Assembly: GCF_047511655.1 (NCBI RefSeq)
Contig: NC_133390.1
Span: forward strand, 167,916,083 to 167,980,082
DNA length: 64,000 nucleotides
Direction of reading: 5' to 3'
DNA from: Castor canadensis
Lineage: Eukaryota; Chordata; Mammalia; Rodentia; Castoridae
Part shown: piece after piece, positions 12,131 through 25,559 of the stretch
How the letters are laid out: each line of letters starts with the position of its first letter
How positions within the stretch are numbered: the first letter of the stretch is position 1
Notes under the pieces: generated by a model
Seen by the model: the letters and a program-made list of their open reading frames with translations, nothing else
Database searches by the model: none
What the model was told of the DNA's origin: nothing
Position numbers and translations under genes: made by a program

Positions 12131-14152
12131 GACCTTCCCTCATTCTTACACTTCTTAGTGGACGCTATGAATGGGAAGCACTAAGAAGAAACTGACAGGT
12201 GAACTACATGGAGAAGTGGGTCCCATCCCATTTGTGACTCCTGTCTGCATGTGTCTAGCAGCAGAAAACAGTTACACATCCAATCTCTAGATACTTCTGG
12301 AACAATGGGCTTATTCTCAGTACTGGATTTAAACTCAGGGCCTCATGCTTGTTAGGCAGCCTCCGTACCACTTCAGTCACACCAGGAACCCCTTTTTACT
12401 TTACTTGTTTTTTTTTTTAATACGGTCTCGGTTTTGCCCAGGCTGACCTGGATCATGATTCTCTAATTTAACCTCCCATGTAGCTTGGGTGACAGATGTA
12501 TGTCACCACACCTAAATTTTTTTATTAGTTTGATGGGATCTGGCTAATTTTTTGCATAGACTAACCTCAAACCTTAATCCCTCATCTCTGCATCCAGAGT
12601 AACTGGAATTACAGGTGTAAGCTGTGGTGTCCAGCTCACTCTGGCACCCCCTAAAATGGTTGCACTGCAACTCTTACCCAGAGATACCAGCACCAGCTGG
12701 CCATCCATCCCCATCCAGTGGGCCAAGCACCATGTGAGCCCACAGAGTTCTGAGAACCAGCTGCAGCACATTCTAGAAGACAGAGTCCAGCCATACAGCT
12801 CCCACCTCTTTTGCCCCCTAAGTTGTTAGCACCAAATACTTCAAGGCCCTTTTTATTAAGCTCCTTGATTCTTCTAATAATTATCTCTTATTTTTTCCAA
12901 ATCCAGGAGTGATGGCTGCCTCAGCTTCTCCTTTTTTCTCCCACCCTTCCAACACTTGTGTAACTGGTTCTCATTATTAAATCCTCCCTGTTTAGAACAC
13001 CTAATATGTTCTGGACCTTGATGAAACAGAGTGTGATCTGGGACATTTCTGTTCTTTCCCTGGAATGGTGGTTTAACCTCCCACTAAGACTTCCCTAGAA
13101 GGGAGTTCTTCAACTGTAGGAAAGAGATTTAGATACTACAGATTAAAAAGCAGAATACAAATAGACCCTAAACCTCTGATTTTGATGAGGCTGCAGGATC
13201 TGGCAACATTTGGCATTCTTCAGACCTGGGATTTAGTTCAGTTACTGACATGCTGTGTGGCCTTGGACGAGTCCATTCTTTACTAGAAGTTTCCAATTGA
13301 ACATGTGTAGAAAAAAAGAAGGGAAGGGGAATTCAGACTAGAGGTGTTCTGTTGCTCCCTCAGCCCACACATTTCCTCTGTTTCTGAGCCATCCAAGCTT
13401 TTCTGGTTCTAAAGGCAGCTCTGAGAAGAGAACATAAGAAGGAGAGTCTTATAGCATAGGGTCTGCATAGCATCTTAGAAACATCAAGGATTCCACTTGA
13501 GTTGTCTTCTGGGGTCAACTGGGCGGAATAATGAGCAAAACCTTGGTAATAAAGAGACATGGGGTCCTCCAGCAACTGTGAGGTCCTTCAAGGCAGGGGT
13601 TCCTTGTGCTCAGCCCTGAAGGCTCTGAGTTCATTCCTGAGCAGAACAGGTGAGCAGATACCATCAACCACAGGGCACTCTCTGGCTGTTTCCAAGTGAT
13701 TGGCAACAGGACCCTGGGACAGAGCAATTTGTTCCTGACTTTCATGTATGCCAACCCCAATTAGGGACTGAAGGGCACCAAGGGGATAGATGAGCACCAG
13801 GTCTTATCAGATTTAGCAAGGTCCTGTGCTGCCATACGTTCTCCATTTAGAAATACTCTTTGACATTATTCATCCATCACCTTCATCTTATTGATGGGAA
13901 ACAGACTCTGAGAAGAGCACACCTCTACCTTACCCTCCCCCACCTAGGGCATACATTCAACAAGGTCAAAGTTGTGATTCAAATTTGAGTGTCCTTGTTT
14001 CCAGACATGTGCTCTGTCCACAGGATCCAGAGTAGTGATGGCTGGTGGGTAACTTGGTCTGGCTCACACTCTGGGGTAGTCCTCCTAAGAGACTAGACTC
14101 ATTTCCATGGAGACATGGAGTCAAGATCAAACATAAATGTGGAAAATGCCAC
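12101..14152. repeat. Tandem segmental duplication, copy B
   Basis: Direct repeat of 8807-10855 with a period of about 3.3 kb. It carries the same SINE, MIR-like segment and the same pair of short minus-strand open frames (13588-13797 corresponds to 10296-10508). The right edge fades after 'ctcctaagagactagactca'. Confidence 0.85.
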
Positions 14153-14164
14153 ACCCAGCTTACC

Positions 14165-14890
14165 ATATTTGTCTTTCCATGTCTGACTTCTTTTACTTAA
14201 CGTAATTTCCTTTGCGTCCACCCATACTGTGGCAAATGGAAGGAGTTCCTTCTTTTTTAAGGCTGAAAAACATTCCATTATATGTATTCATATCACATTT
14301 TATTTATCCACTCATCTGTTGATGGACATTCAGGTAGTTTGCATATGTTGGCTACTGTGAATAATCCTGCAATGAACAGGGGATTATAGATAGTTCTTTG
14401 AGACTCTCATGAGTTTTACAGGCTAGGTCTTTCACTTAAGACTTCAAAACATTTCAAGTTGACATTTATGTACAAACTGAGATAAGAGTCTAATTTCATT
14501 CTTTTCACAATGATACCTAGTTTTTCTAGCACAATGTGTTGAAGAGATGATCCCTTCCTTGTTGTTCATTCTTGGCACTCTGTCAGTGATCAGGTGACTT
14601 CAAGTGCATGTGCTTGGTTTGGGTTCTCTAGTTTGTCCCATTGCCCTGTATGTCTGTTTTTAAAATATAGCTTGCGATATAACTTAATGTCAGGACGTGG
14701 GATGCCTACAGATTTTTTTTTTCATGTGGTCCTGCATGAATTTTAGAATTGTTTTTCTTTTCTGCAAAAATGTTATTGGCATTTTGACAGGGATTATATT
14801 GAATCTGTAGACTGCTGTGAGTAGTATGGACATTTTGCCAATGCAACTTATGAACATGGTAGGTTTCCCATTATCTGAGGGTTTGGAAGT
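14165..14890 (-). mobile_element. Old L1 3' fragment
   Basis: Revcomp carries decayed ORF2 sequence (KMSILLTAVYRFNIIPVKMP, matching the KMxILPKVIYxFNAIPIK segment of the younger L1s here) and then the conserved 3' region (14170-14400). Multiple stops; inactive. Confidence 0.75.
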
Positions 14891-15019
14891 CTTCTTCAGC
14901 AATGTCTTACGATTTTTGGTGTACAAGTCAATCACTAAATTTTTGTTGTTGTCACTACTAATGTAAATGGGGTTATTTTCTGAATTTCCCCTTTGGATAG
15001 CTTCTGGTGGCACATAGAA

Positions 15020-16390
15020 TCACCACTGATTTTTATATTTTGATTGTGTGTACAGCAACTTACGAGTTTATTACATCTATTAGGTCTTAGAGTTTTCTAC
15101 ACATATGGTCATATAATCTGCAAGATTTTTTACTTCACTCCACTGTAAGATTGACGCTTAAATATTATCCTTGTTAGACTGACCCTTAAATATCATCCAA
15201 TCTACAGGTTCAAAACCTTCACCATTTCTTGGTAAATCCTCTTTAAAGTGCAGGCTTCTGGGCTTTCTCACAGAGATGGCAATTTACCTGATGTGAGGCC
15301 CACATTGAAACACTCCCCTTCCTGAGAGACTTTTTGTGGAGGCTTTTACCAACAGAATATTCAGAGATAGTAATCAGTTCAACCACCCCCACTTTTTTCT
15401 TTTCAAACAGGACCTTGCTCTGTAACCCAGATTGGCCTCTCCTCTCTGCTCTCTTCCCCCACACTAAGTTCCTATGAGGACCAGTTGCACTTTTCCTGGT
15501 CAAACCTTACAATCCACACAGCATCATTTTTACTTTATTCTATTGGTCAAAGCAGAGCTTCTGAGACTCAAAAGGAGGGGACATAGATCCACCTAAGGTG
15601 AAAAGCATGTGTAAGAATTTTGGGAGCGTGCTTTGAAACTGTCGCAGCAGCCAGTAGTCTTCTCCCTTTCACCTTTCTTCTCCCCTCTTCTCTAACTCCC
15701 CTTTCCTTCTCTATTATCTCCTCAATTTGTGCCTCTCCTGTAATTTTCTATTTGGAGTTTCTGTACCACACAGTGGAACCGTGTCCTTACTGTGACCCCA
15801 GAACACAAGTACATGGGCCCTTCAGGGGTGGACTTGCCATGAAGAAGGTGGAGCTGAGGCCTCAGGATCCCTCACTTGATCAGGCCCTTTAAGATTCCGA
15901 GAATGAACCTCGGATGTGCTCCATGTCAAAGGATAAGTAATAGCTGAACGTAAGATATTCTGGCCATAACCAGCCAAGCCGCCTTCCTTTCCACTCTGAC
16001 TTCCCGTCACACTCCTCCTGGGTCAGGTGGTATTGAAATGGCTCCAGCACTTTTGGCAGGCAGACAGAAGGAAGCTGAGTTGAGTTAGGGATATATTTAT
16101 TTGGAGCTCCTGAGATATATTTGGGTTGTTCCCTGCCATTTCTGTGTATAGGAAGTTGCTGCTGGATGTCTTGGTGTGGCAATGGCTACAAGCACTACTG
16201 CTGTTGTCTACTGTGCCAGTTCCGTTGACATCATGACCTGAAGGCCTGGGCTGTAGGTTGCATGGTAGTTTGCATGTGCCAAGCCTTAGAAGTCGTGGGG
16301 TGGAGGAGAATCAAGTTTTTAAATCTATTCAGGCAGGAAAACAAGTCTCTGGAAAACTCTTCCAAATATCAAATAGGCAAAATGATAAAT
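15020..16390. other. Intergenic between SPINT3 and WFDC6, no gene recognised
   Basis: Open frames of 86-97 codons on both strands lack recognisable domains. Confidence 0.35.
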
Positions 16391-16396
16391 ACACCA

Positions 16397-16490
16397 TCAG
16401 TTTTTTATTTTTGTGGTGCTGGGAATTGAACCCAGGGGCTCAGGAATTTCTTAGGCAAGTATTCTATCAGGGAGCCCCACCTACAACCTG
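16397..16490 (-). repeat. ID-type SINE
   Basis: 'gtgctgggaattgaacccaggg' followed by 'taggcaagtattctatcaggg' is an ID element in reverse. Confidence 0.75.
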
Positions 16491-17221
16491 AGAAAAATCA
16501 GTTCTTAAGGAAGCCTTTTCAATTCTTTTATCAGACGTTTTTTTTATTAGCAACAATATCCTTAATAATTCAATATGTAAAATTTTAATTGTGTCATGAA
16601 TATCTTCTTTTTTTTCGAATCATACAGCAGAGAATTTATTAAAACACCTGTGTTTTTGTTGTGCAAATCTATGAACAAACTATAAACATTGAGCACGGTA
16701 TTGCATTCAGGAATGTACTTTGGGCACCCCAACTATAATCAAACTATACTAATAGCAACAATTTCTTCCCTCATGTTAAACAAAGGACTGAATTAACTTT
16801 CCATAAAAATTAGATTTACAGAACTGATGTCATAAATGTAAAACACTAAAATTGATTTCTATGGATTTGTGCAATTTGTGGCAGTTGTCTACTTTTTAAA
16901 GTTTGCAGTTGGATGTGAATTCCTTTCTTATTTGAAATAATACTCTCTTTTGCCTTTTGTTGCATTGGGTTTTTAAAGGAGCCTGTGGTTTGTAAGGTTT
17001 AGATCATACAAAACCTGGATGTGCTCTAAGCATCTTATGACAATTTGCCAAGGTGCAGGGTCACCAGAGTTCTCAATTTTCATACTCCCCTACCCTTCTT
17101 TTGTCATTATTTGGAAACCCAGTGACCTCTTCTCTGGAAACCGCATATAGGGAGATGTGAGTATCTTCACACAGCCGGTGTAAATTATTCAGACTCAGAG
17201 ATATCAGACCTCACAGAGTAC

Positions 17222-17227
17222 TTTATT
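17222..17227 (-). terminator. Poly(A) signal AATAAA of the WFDC6 remnant
   Basis: TTTATT on the plus strand. Flanks ('cagactcagagat' and 'agtactttatt') match those of the EPPIN signal at 28134. Confidence 0.7.
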
Positions 17228-17499
17228 AGGAGTCACCAGAGGTTTCGGAGGGATGAAGAGGGACCCTGAATATTGAAGAGATAACAGCCTCACGCTGAGA
17301 AAGAGTCAAAGGGTGGACACTATGTTTGAAGAGAAGCTGAACTGGAGAATGGGGGTAAGCAAATCCCTGGATTCCATTACTGAAACGGTCACGTCTCAGT
17401 GGCTGGCATATGACCTTGGAAGCCAATATGGAACATCAGTCACGCACATGGAGAGTCCTGTGTTACGAGCCAAATCCTGGAGGTGGTGCCAGCTCCACC

Positions 17500-17522
17500 C
17501 TATCCTATCCAGGAAGATGAGT
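17500..17522 (-). pseudogene. WFDC6: WFDC6 tail exon
   Basis: Acceptor CTATTTTACAG followed by ACTCATCTTCC..., aligned to the EPPIN tail exon. The frame from the Kunitz exon would end at TAG (17500-17502). The 3' UTR then runs to the AATAAA at 17222-17227, whose surroundings match the EPPIN poly(A) region. Confidence 0.6.
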
Positions 17523-17714
17523 CTGTAAAATAGCAGAACACAGGTGAGTGACCACATCTTGGAGTGAATGTAAAAAAGGAGGTGGGATTATTTTTACTTC
17601 TTTTGGCAAGATGTGAAAACAGCAGTGAGGTGAGTTTGGGGGTTCCCAGAGTGATAAGACATTCTGATTTGTCAGTAGATCCCCAGTTCATGTCTGTTGT
17701 CACAGCTTAATAGT

Positions 17715-18362
17715 TAATAGCAACTTTTTCTTTTTTTTTTATTCATATGGACATACAATGTTTGGGTTATTTCTCCCCCCTGCCCCCACCATCTCCCTTA
17801 CCACCCACTCCGCTCCCTCCCTCTCCTCCCCACCCCCTCGATACTTGGCAGAAACTATTTTGCCCTTATCTCTAATTTTGTTGTAGAGAGAGTATAAGCA
17901 ATAATAGGAAGGAACAAGGGTTTTTGCTAGTTGAGATAAGGATAGCTGTATAGGGAGTTGACTCGCATTGATTTCCTGTGCATGTGTGTTACCTTCTCGG
18001 TTAATTCTTCTTGATCTCACCTTTTCTCTAGTTCCTGGTCCCCTTCTCCTGTTGGCCTCAGTTGCTTTTAAGGTATCTGCTTTAGTTTCTCTGCATTGAG
18101 GGCAACAAATGCTATCTAGATTTTTAGGTGTTTTACCTATCCTCATATCTCCCTGGTATGATCTCACTTTTATCATGTGATCAAAGTCCAATCCCCTTGT
18201 TGTGTTTGCCCTTGATCTAATGTCCGCATATGAGGGAGAACATATGATTTTTGGTCTTTTGGGCCAGGCTAACCTCACTCAGAATGATGTTCTCCAATTC
18301 CATCCATTTACCAGCAAATGATAACATTTCGTTCTTCTTCATGACTAATAGCAACTTTTTCT
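17715..18362 (-). mobile_element. Young 5'-truncated L1 with 17-bp target-site duplication
   Basis: Perfect direct repeats 'taatagcaactttttct' at 17715-17731 and 18346-18362 flank a poly(T) start, the L1 3' UTR and the last few ORF2 codons. It lies in WFDC6 intron 3 in the sense orientation of the gene. Confidence 0.92.
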
Positions 18363-18679
18363 ATTCCCCAAATTGACTTGGGTTGACCAATAAAGTATAT
18401 GGTTGCCCTGGCCTTAAGTCACCTTTAAAAGGAAGTGATGTGGTGACAAGTTTTGGTGAGAAGTAATGGCCTGTGGTGATTGGCTGGTGAGTGGTGTCCA
18501 GGGCTGGGCTTCCTTGTGACTTGTTTGGAACACTCCATCACTTTTGTTTCTTCTCTGTACCCACTATTCACCTCATACTTGCCAATTTCCCCTTGCCTGT
18601 TGCTGTCCTTCCTATCCTGTCTTCCCCAAATATCCTTCTACTCACACTTGTGCAAGGTGCATTCTCACCTCCTGATTCA

Positions 18680-19105
<426 letters not shown>

Positions 19106-19411
19106 TTAAAGGCTAAAGTGTTTACCTCTTTTTGTCTTTGACTTCCTTATCTGTAAGATGAGAAAATAAAATACCACCCTGCTTATATGACAATACCACA
19201 TAGCCTTTTTTATAGTGCCTTCCCTTCATCTGGACAGCTAAATCTTAATGTTCTTTTCTATACAGGGCTCTGTTTCCTTTCTGCCACTTCCTTGAGAGCT
19301 TGTGTGGAGTTTCTAGTGGGGAGCACACTTTCTCACATACCCTTGACCTCTGTCAGGGATGGTTGTAAATTTCCTAAGGTCACATAGATGGTAAGGAATT
19401 TAAATCTAGAT

Positions 19412-19545
19412 AATCTGTCAGGTGTGGTGGTATAAACCTGTTCCCAGCACTCAGGATGCTGAGGCAGGAGATTTGCAAGTGTGAGGCCAGAGTGGGTTAC
19501 ATGTCAAGACTATGTCTTAAAACAAAAACAAAAACAAAAGAAAAA
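19412..19545 (+). repeat. B1-like SINE
   Basis: 'caggtgtggtggtataaacctgttcccagcactcaggatgctgaggcagg' and an A-rich tail (aaacaaaaacaaaaac). Confidence 0.8.
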
Positions 19546-20418
19546 CTCTAAGTAAATGTAGATGATCCATTGCTCTTAGGAGCAATACCAGACCCTTGAA
19601 CCCTCCTCAGTAGTCCAGTTTCATCTCATCGTTCTCATCTCTCACTCTGCTTTCTTTACTCTCTGGTCTTTCTAGGTCTGAGTGTGCTGCCTCCTAGCAC
19701 AGGGCATTGCCATATGCTGTCATCTGTGTCTGGAAGGTTATCCCCTCCAATATTTGCCTGCTACTATACGTCTTTCATATCTTAAATCAGATTCCTTTCC
19801 CAGGAAAAACTTTCCTGGCCACAGTGAGAAAGCACAGTCCATCGTGGATGCCAGGAGCACCAATTCATATTTTGGATGAATAAATGGATGAATGGCAATG
19901 GTCTTCTTTAGAGCCCAACAATACATATGGGAAGAGAGGAAAAAGTGTAGGAGGTAAGAGGTAGTCAGAGAAAGCATTCTGGATTTATGTATTCAGAGAA
20001 GCCTGGAGAAAAAATGTCGGGAAATACCACCAACCATGTCTCTGTCTCTTACAGTTTTCTATAACCCAACACCCTGTTGGCATTGGACAGAACATAGGTG
20101 GCTACTTGGCATCTCAGATCACCAAAAAGTACCCAAGAGACTATATCCATATGATCCAGTACCCACACCAACCTTATGGTAGGGGAACTGAGACCCAGAA
20201 AGGAAAAGTTGTGTTGCTCCCATCCCATACCCAGAATGTTCAAAAATGAAATACAATCAGGTTTCCTATGTCCAGCAGTGACAGGATGCATCAAGAAGAT
20301 GCATTGAGACTCTTGGTCAGACTGCATCCCTCAGTGACCCAGGAGAGGGGCTGGGGACAAGGTCAGTGCAGGAGGAAGGAGCAGAGAGCGTCAGGTGGTT
20401 GAGGGATCGGTGAGGTTC

Positions 20419-20547
20419 CTTTCCTGAGGTCTAAGCATCTCTTTCCACAGCTGAACAGGTAACACTTCATGTGATATGAGCAATGTCTGTGCCTCATACA
20501 TTGGTTCCTTTCTTTGACTTCACATGCCTTAAGGCCCTGAAGGGGCT
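20419..20547 (-). pseudogene. WFDC6: WFDC6 WAP exon, degraded
   Basis: The frame from the second WAP cysteine reads CEVKERNQCMRHRHC then SYHMKCYLFSCGKRCLDLRK, clearly homologous to the EPPIN WAP exon. The region before the second cysteine cannot be aligned without an indel, the first Cys codon is AGC, the sixth Cys is Tyr, and GT at the donor is GA (20418-20417). Confidence 0.8.
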
Positions 20548-21129
20548 GTTACTCTCCCTTCCCAGTCCCAAGATACTGCTATACAGTTAGGGAAGCTTCT
20601 TTACCCCTCACCTGTCCCCAGAATGTAGTTAACCCTCGGGGCTTGGGATTCTCACAACACTAGCCACATCTCCAGCCCTAATCCCCTCCTACCCCTATCC
20701 CACCACCCTAAGGCTCCTGGGTGAAGGACATGCTCATAGAGGACTATCCTGGTCACTTGGTGATTGAAATCTCCATTTCTGGGCTTTAAAATTCTGTGCA
20801 ACTCTAGGTATGACAGGAACCCTCTCTGGACCTTCATTTCATTTGCTTACAAGGTCATTTTGAAGGCTAATGGGACAAAGTTTAAAGAGCCATGTCAAGC
20901 TGCCTGGGGCAAAATAATAATGACTAATATTGATGAATTACTCACTATGCACTTGGTTTTTTCTTCTTAATCTTCATTACAGAGCTAAGGGTAAATCCTA
21001 TTAGTATTCACATCTAATAAACAGAGGAATTTATGTGCAGACAGGTTATATGAACTTGTGTAGGGGCATACAGTTATTAAGTTTGAAGTCTGGATTTGAA
21101 CCTGGGAATTATGACTCCCAAACCTTCAC

Positions 21130-24100
21130 TTTCAACCACTACCTTTTTTTTTAATTTTTATTTTATTCATATGTGCATACAATGTTTGGGTCATTTCTCC
21201 CCCCTTTCCCCCGCCCCCTCCCTTACCTCCCTGCCCTCTCCCTCTCCTCCCCTCCCCCTCGCTACCAGGCAGACACTATTTTGCCCTTATTTCTAATTTT
21301 GTTGAAGAGAGAGTACAAGCAATAATAGGAAGGAACAAGTGTTTTTGCTAGTTAAGATAAGGATAGCTATACAGGGCATTGACTCACGTTGATTTCCTGT
21401 GCGTGTGTTACCTTCTAGGTTAATTCTTTTTGATCTAACCTTTTCTCTAGTTCCTGGTCCCCTTTTCCTATTGGCCTCAGTTGCTTTTAAGGTATCTGCT
21501 TTAGTTTCTCTGAGTTAAGGGCAACAAATGCTAGCTAATTTTTTAGGTGTCTTACCTATCCTCACCCCTCCCTTGTGTGCTCTCGCTTTTATCATGTGCT
21601 CAAAGTCCAATCCCCTTGTTGTGTTTGCCCTTGATCTAATGTCCACATATGAGGGAGAACATATGATTTTTGGTCTTTTGGGCCAGGATAACCTCACTCA
21701 GAATGATGTTCTCCAATTCCATCCATTTACCAGCGAATGATAACATTTCGTTCTTCTTCATGGCTGCATAAAATTCCATTGTGTATAAATACCACATTTT
21801 CTTTATCCATTCGTCAGTGGTGGGGCATCTTGGCTGTTTCCATAACTTGGCTATTGTGAATAGTGCCACAATAAACATGGGTGTGCAGGTGCCTCTGGAG
21901 TAACAGTCTTTTGGGTATGTCCCCAAGAGTGGTATTGCTGGATCAAATGGTAGATTGATGTCCAGCTTTTTAAGTAGCCTCCAAATTTTTTTCCAGAGTG
22001 GTTGTACTAGTCTACATTCCCACCAACAGTGTAAGAGGGTTCCTTTTTCTCTGCATCCTCGCCAACACCTGTTGTTGGTGGTGTTGCTGATGATGGCTAT
22101 TCTAACAGGGGTGAGGTGGAATCTTAGTGTGGTTTTAATTTGCATTTCCTTTATTGCTAGAGATGGTGAGCATTTTTTCATGTGTTTTTTGGCCATTTGA
22201 ATTTCTTCTTTTGAGAAAGTTCTGTTTAGTTCACTTGCCCATTTCTTTATTGGTTCATTAGTTTTGGGAGAATTTAGTTTTTTAAGTTCCCTATATATTC
22301 TGGTTATCAGTCCTTTGTCTGATGTATAGTTGGCAAATATTTTCTCCCACTCTGTGGGTGTTCTCTTCAGTTTAGAGACCATTTCTTTTGATGAACAGAA
22401 GCTTTTTAGCTTTATGAGGTCCCATTTATCTATGCTATCTCTTAGTTGCTGTGCTGCTGGGGTTTCATTGAGAAAGTTCTTACCTATACCTACTAACTCC
22501 AGAGTATTGCCTACTCTTTCCTGTATCAACTTTAGAGTTTGGGATCTGATATTAAGATCCTTGATCCATTTTGAGTTAATCTTGGTACAGGGTGATATAC
22601 ATGGATCTAGTTTCAGTTTTTTGCAGACTGCTAACCAGTTTTCCCAGCAGTTTTTGTTAAAGAGGCTGCTATTTCTCCATCGTATATTTTTAGCTCCTTT
22701 GTCAAAGACAAGTTGGTTATAGTTGTGTGGCTTCATAGCTGGGTCCTCTGTTCTGTTCCACTGGTCTTCATGTCTGTTTTTGTGCCAGTACCATGCTGTT
22801 TTTATTATTGTTGCTTTGTAATATAGTTTGAAGTCAGGTATTGTGATACCTCCTGCATTGTTCTTTTGACTGAGTATTGCCTTGGCTATTCGTGGCCTCT
22901 TGTGTTTCCATATAAATTTAACAGTAGATTTTTCAATCTCTTTAATGAATGTCATTGGAATTTTGATGGGAATTGCATTAAACATGTAGATTACTTTTGG
23001 GAGTATCGACATTTTTACTATGTTGATTCTACCAATCCATGAGCATGGGAGATCTCTCCACTTTCTATAGTCTTCCTCAATCTCTTTCTTCAGAAGTGTA
23101 TAGTTTTCCTTGTAGAGGTCTTTCACATCCTTTGTTAGGTTTACACCTAGGTATTTGATTTTTTGGGGGGCTATTGTAAATGGAATTGTTTTCATACATT
23201 CTTTTTCAGTTTGCTCATTATTAGTGTATAGAAATGCTAATGATTTTTCTATGTTGATTTTATATCCTACTACCTTGCTATAGCTATTGATGATGTCTAG
23301 AAGCTTCTGAGTAGAGTTTTTTGGGTCTTTAAGGTATAGGATCATGTCGTCTGCAAATAGGGATATTTTGACAGTTTCTTTACCTATTTGTATTCCTTTT
23401 ATTCCTTCTTCTTGCCTAATTGCTCTGGCTAGGAATTCCAGTACTATGTTGAATAGGAGTGGAGATAGTGGGCATCCTTGTCTGGTTCCTGATTTTAGAG
23501 GGAATGGTTTCAGTTTTTCTCCATTAAGTATAATGCTGGCTGTAGGTTTGTCATATATAGCTTTTATAATGTTGAGGTACTTTCCTTCTATTCCTAGTTT
23601 TCTTAGAGCTTTTATCATGAAATGATGTTGGATCTTATCAAAGGCTTTTTCTGCATCTATTGAGATGATCAAGTGGTTTTTGTCTTTGCTTCTGTTAATG
23701 TGGTTTATTACGTTTATTGATTTTCGTATGTTGAACCACCCCTGCAACCCTGGGATGAAGCCTACTTGGTCGTGGTGAATGATCTTTTTGATGTGTTGTT
23801 GAATTTGGTTTGCCATTATTTTGTTGAGGATTTTTGCGTCAATGTTCATTAAGGAGATTGGCCTATAGTTCTCCTTTTTGGAGGTGTCTTTGCCTGGTTT
23901 TGGGATAAGTGTAATACTGGCTTCATAAAATGTGTTTGGCAGTTTTCCTTCCCTTTCTATTTTGTGGAACAGTTTAAGGAGGGTTGGTATCAGTTCTTCT
24001 TTAAAGGTCTGATAGAATTCAGCAGAGAATCCATCAGGTCCTGGACTTTTCTTTTTGGGGAGACTCTTGATTGCTGCTTCAATTTCATTTTGTGTTATAG

Positions 24101-24990
24101 ATCTATTCAGGTGATTAATTTCCTCTTGGTTCAGTTTTGGATGATCATATGTATCTAGAAATCTGTCCATTTCTTTAAAATTTTCAAGTTTATTTGAATA
24201 TAGGTTCTCAAAGTAGTCTCTGATGATTTCCTGGACTTCCATGGTGTTTGTTGTTATCTCCCCTTTTGCATTCCTGATTCTACTAATTTGGGTTTTTTCT
24301 GTCCTTATTTTAGTCAGGTTTGCTAGGGGTCTATCGATCTTGTTTATTTTTTCAAAGAACCAACTTTTTGTTTCATTAATTCTTTGTATGGTTTTTTTGG
24401 TTTCTATTTTGTTGATTTCAGCTCTTATTTTTATTATTTCTCTCCTTCTATTTGTTTTGGGATTTGCTTGTTCTTGTTTTTCTAGGAGTTTGAGATGTAT
24501 CATTAGGTCATTGATTTGGGATCTTTCAGTCTTTTTAATATATGCACTCATGGCTATAAACTTTCCTCTCAGGACTGCCTTAGCTGTGTCCCATAGGTTC
24601 CGGTAGGTTGTGTTTTCATTTTCATTGACTTCCAGGAACTTTTTAATTTCCTCTTTTATTTCATCGATGATCCATTCTTCATTAAGTAATGAGTTATTTA
24701 GTTTCCAGCTGTTTGCATGTTTTTTGTCTTTACTTTTGTTGTTGAGTTCTACTTTTACTGCATTGTGATCAGATAGTATGCACGGTATAATTTCTATTTT
24801 CTTATATTTGCTGAGACTTGCTTTGTGCCCTAGGATAGGATCTATTTTGGAGAAGGTTCCATGGGCTGCTGAGAAGAATGTATATTGTATAGAGGTTGGA
24901 TGAAATGTTCTGTAAACATCTACTAGGTCCATTTGATCTATTGCATATTTTAGATCTTGGATTTCTTTATTGATTTTTTTCAACCACTAC
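21130..24990 (-). mobile_element. Young 5'-truncated L1, 3.8 kb, with 13-bp target-site duplication
   Basis: 'tttcaaccactac' occurs at 21130-21142 and 24978-24990 on either side of the element. The body starts with poly(T), has a 3' UTR (21150-21635), then an uninterrupted ORF2 in reverse. The 5' truncation falls in the endonuclease domain. The element lies in WFDC6 intron 1 in the gene's sense orientation. Confidence 0.95.
21636..24977 (-). CDS. L1 ORF2 remnant (endonuclease C-terminus, reverse transcriptase, Cys-rich tail)
   Basis: About 1,110 codons without a stop, against roughly 1,250-1,280 for a full L1 ORF2. It starts inside the endonuclease domain ([11 protein letters not shown] is the conserved C-terminal SDH segment). 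The central region has the reverse transcriptase motifs, including [36 protein letters not shown] and FADDMILYL. The C-terminal region has the cysteine-rich motif CWRGC...LLHCWWEC, ending FSLICGH. There is no native start: the open frame runs out of the 5' truncation into the target-site duplication. The protein is not expected to be made or functional, but the absence of stops shows the insertion is recent. It is the longest open frame in the window. Confidence 0.92.
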   Translation of the reverse strand, partial: KINKEIQDLKYAIDQMDLVDVYRTFHPTSIQYTFFSAAHGTFSKIDPILGHKASLSKYKKIEIIPCILSDHNAVKVELNNKSKDKKHANSWKLNNSLLNEEWIIDEIKEEIKKFLEVNENENTTYRNLWDTAKAVLRGKFIAMSAYIKKTERSQINDLMIHLKLLEKQEQANPKTNRRREIIKIRAEINKIETKKTIQRINETKSWFFEKINKIDRPLANLTKIRTEKTQISRIRNAKGEITTNTMEVQEIIRDYFENLYSNKLENFKEMDRFLDTYDHPKLNQEEINHLNRSITQNEIEAAIKSLPKKKSPGPDGFSAEFYQTFKEELIPTLLKLFHKIEREGKLPNTFYEASITLIPKPGKDTSKKENYRPISLMNIDAKILNKIMANQIQQHIKKIIHHDQVGFIPGLQGWFNIRKSINVINHINRSKDKNHLIISIDAEKAFDKIQHHFMIKALRKLGIEGKYLNIIKAIYDKPTASIILNGEKLKPFPLKSGTRQGCPLSPLLFNIVLEFLARAIRQEEGIKGIQIGKETVKISLFADDMILYLKDPKNSTQKLLDIINSYSKVVGYKINIEKSLAFLYTNNEQTEKECMKTIPFTIAPQKIKYLGVNLTKDVKDLYKENYTLLKKEIEEDYRKWRDLPCSWIGRINIVKMSILPKVIYMFNAIPIKIPMTFIKEIEKSTVKFIWKHKRPRIAKAILSQKNNAGGITIPDFKLYYKATIIKTAWYWHKNRHEDQWNRTEDPAMKPHNYNQLVFDKGAKNIRWRNSSLFNKNCWENWLAVCKKLKLDPCISPCTKINSKWIKDLNIRSQTLKLIQERVGNTLELVGIGKNFLNETPAAQQLRDSIDKWDLIKLKSFCSSKEMVSKLKRTPTEWEKIFANYTSDKGLITRIYRELKKLNSPKTNEPIKKWASELNRTFSKEEIQMAKKHMKKCSPSLAIKEMQIKTTLRFHLTPVRIAIISNTTNNRCWRGCREKGTLLHCWWECRLVQPLWKKIWRLLKKLDINLPFDPAIPLLGTYPKDCYSRGTCTPMFIVALFTIAKLWKQPRCPTTDEWIKKMWYLYTMEFYAAMKKNEMLSFAGKWMELENIILSEVILAQKTKNHMFSLICGH

Positions 24991-25469
24991 TTTTTAAGTG
25001 CTCAGTATATTTTAGCTACTAGTTGTGGAGTCTTCATATTTCAGTATTCCAAGAGTCTTTTGGAGACTATTCTTTACCCCAAAGGCAAGGATCTTCTGTG
25101 GGTGTGAGGAATGCTTTGGGACCTTCACTGGGAGGATTTGGGAGCTCATGTGGGAGGTGCTGGGGAGAGGCCTGTCCTTCAGGGAAAGTCCTTTGGGCTA
25201 GCCAGTTGCCAAAGCCTGTTTCATGAGCTCTAGGGCCAGGCACCTCCAGGGAGACTCCTTGGAAAAACAGTGGGCACTTCATTGCCATAGACTTAGGTCC
25301 CTGCATTCACGAGGACATCTTTCCAGGAGGAAAGCGGGCTGAAATAATGATTCCAAATGCCCCCTCTCTCCCACCCAGGGTCCTGGCCAAGGTGAGAATC
25401 TGTTCTTTGTTCCTTCCTCCCCATCGAGTTCCCTCACTCCATGGCAAGGACTGTGTTTCCAGTACTTAC

Positions 25470-25559
25470 TAAAAAAGAAGCCTTCCATCAGACCAGGTTC
25501 CTTGACATCCCCAGGAGGATAAATAATACCAGGAATGGCAGAAGTCCCAAGAATCCCAT
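25470..25559 (-). pseudogene. WFDC6: WFDC6 exon 1 (signal peptide) with 1-bp deletion
   Basis: ATG at 25557-25559, hydrophobic leader, and a good donor A|GTAAGT at the same place as EPPIN. Restoring the reading by comparison with EPPIN needs one extra base near 25509-25512; as it stands the frame ends at TGA. Confidence 0.8.

Noticed and set aside
15889-16182. 97-codon minus-strand frame, considered as a WAP or seminal-protein remnant
   Set aside because: Cysteine spacing does not fit WAP or Kunitz, and there are no flanking splice sites in a consistent phase.
17739-18278. 179-codon minus-strand open frame
   Set aside because: It runs through an L1 3' UTR between clear target-site duplications, so it is not a gene.
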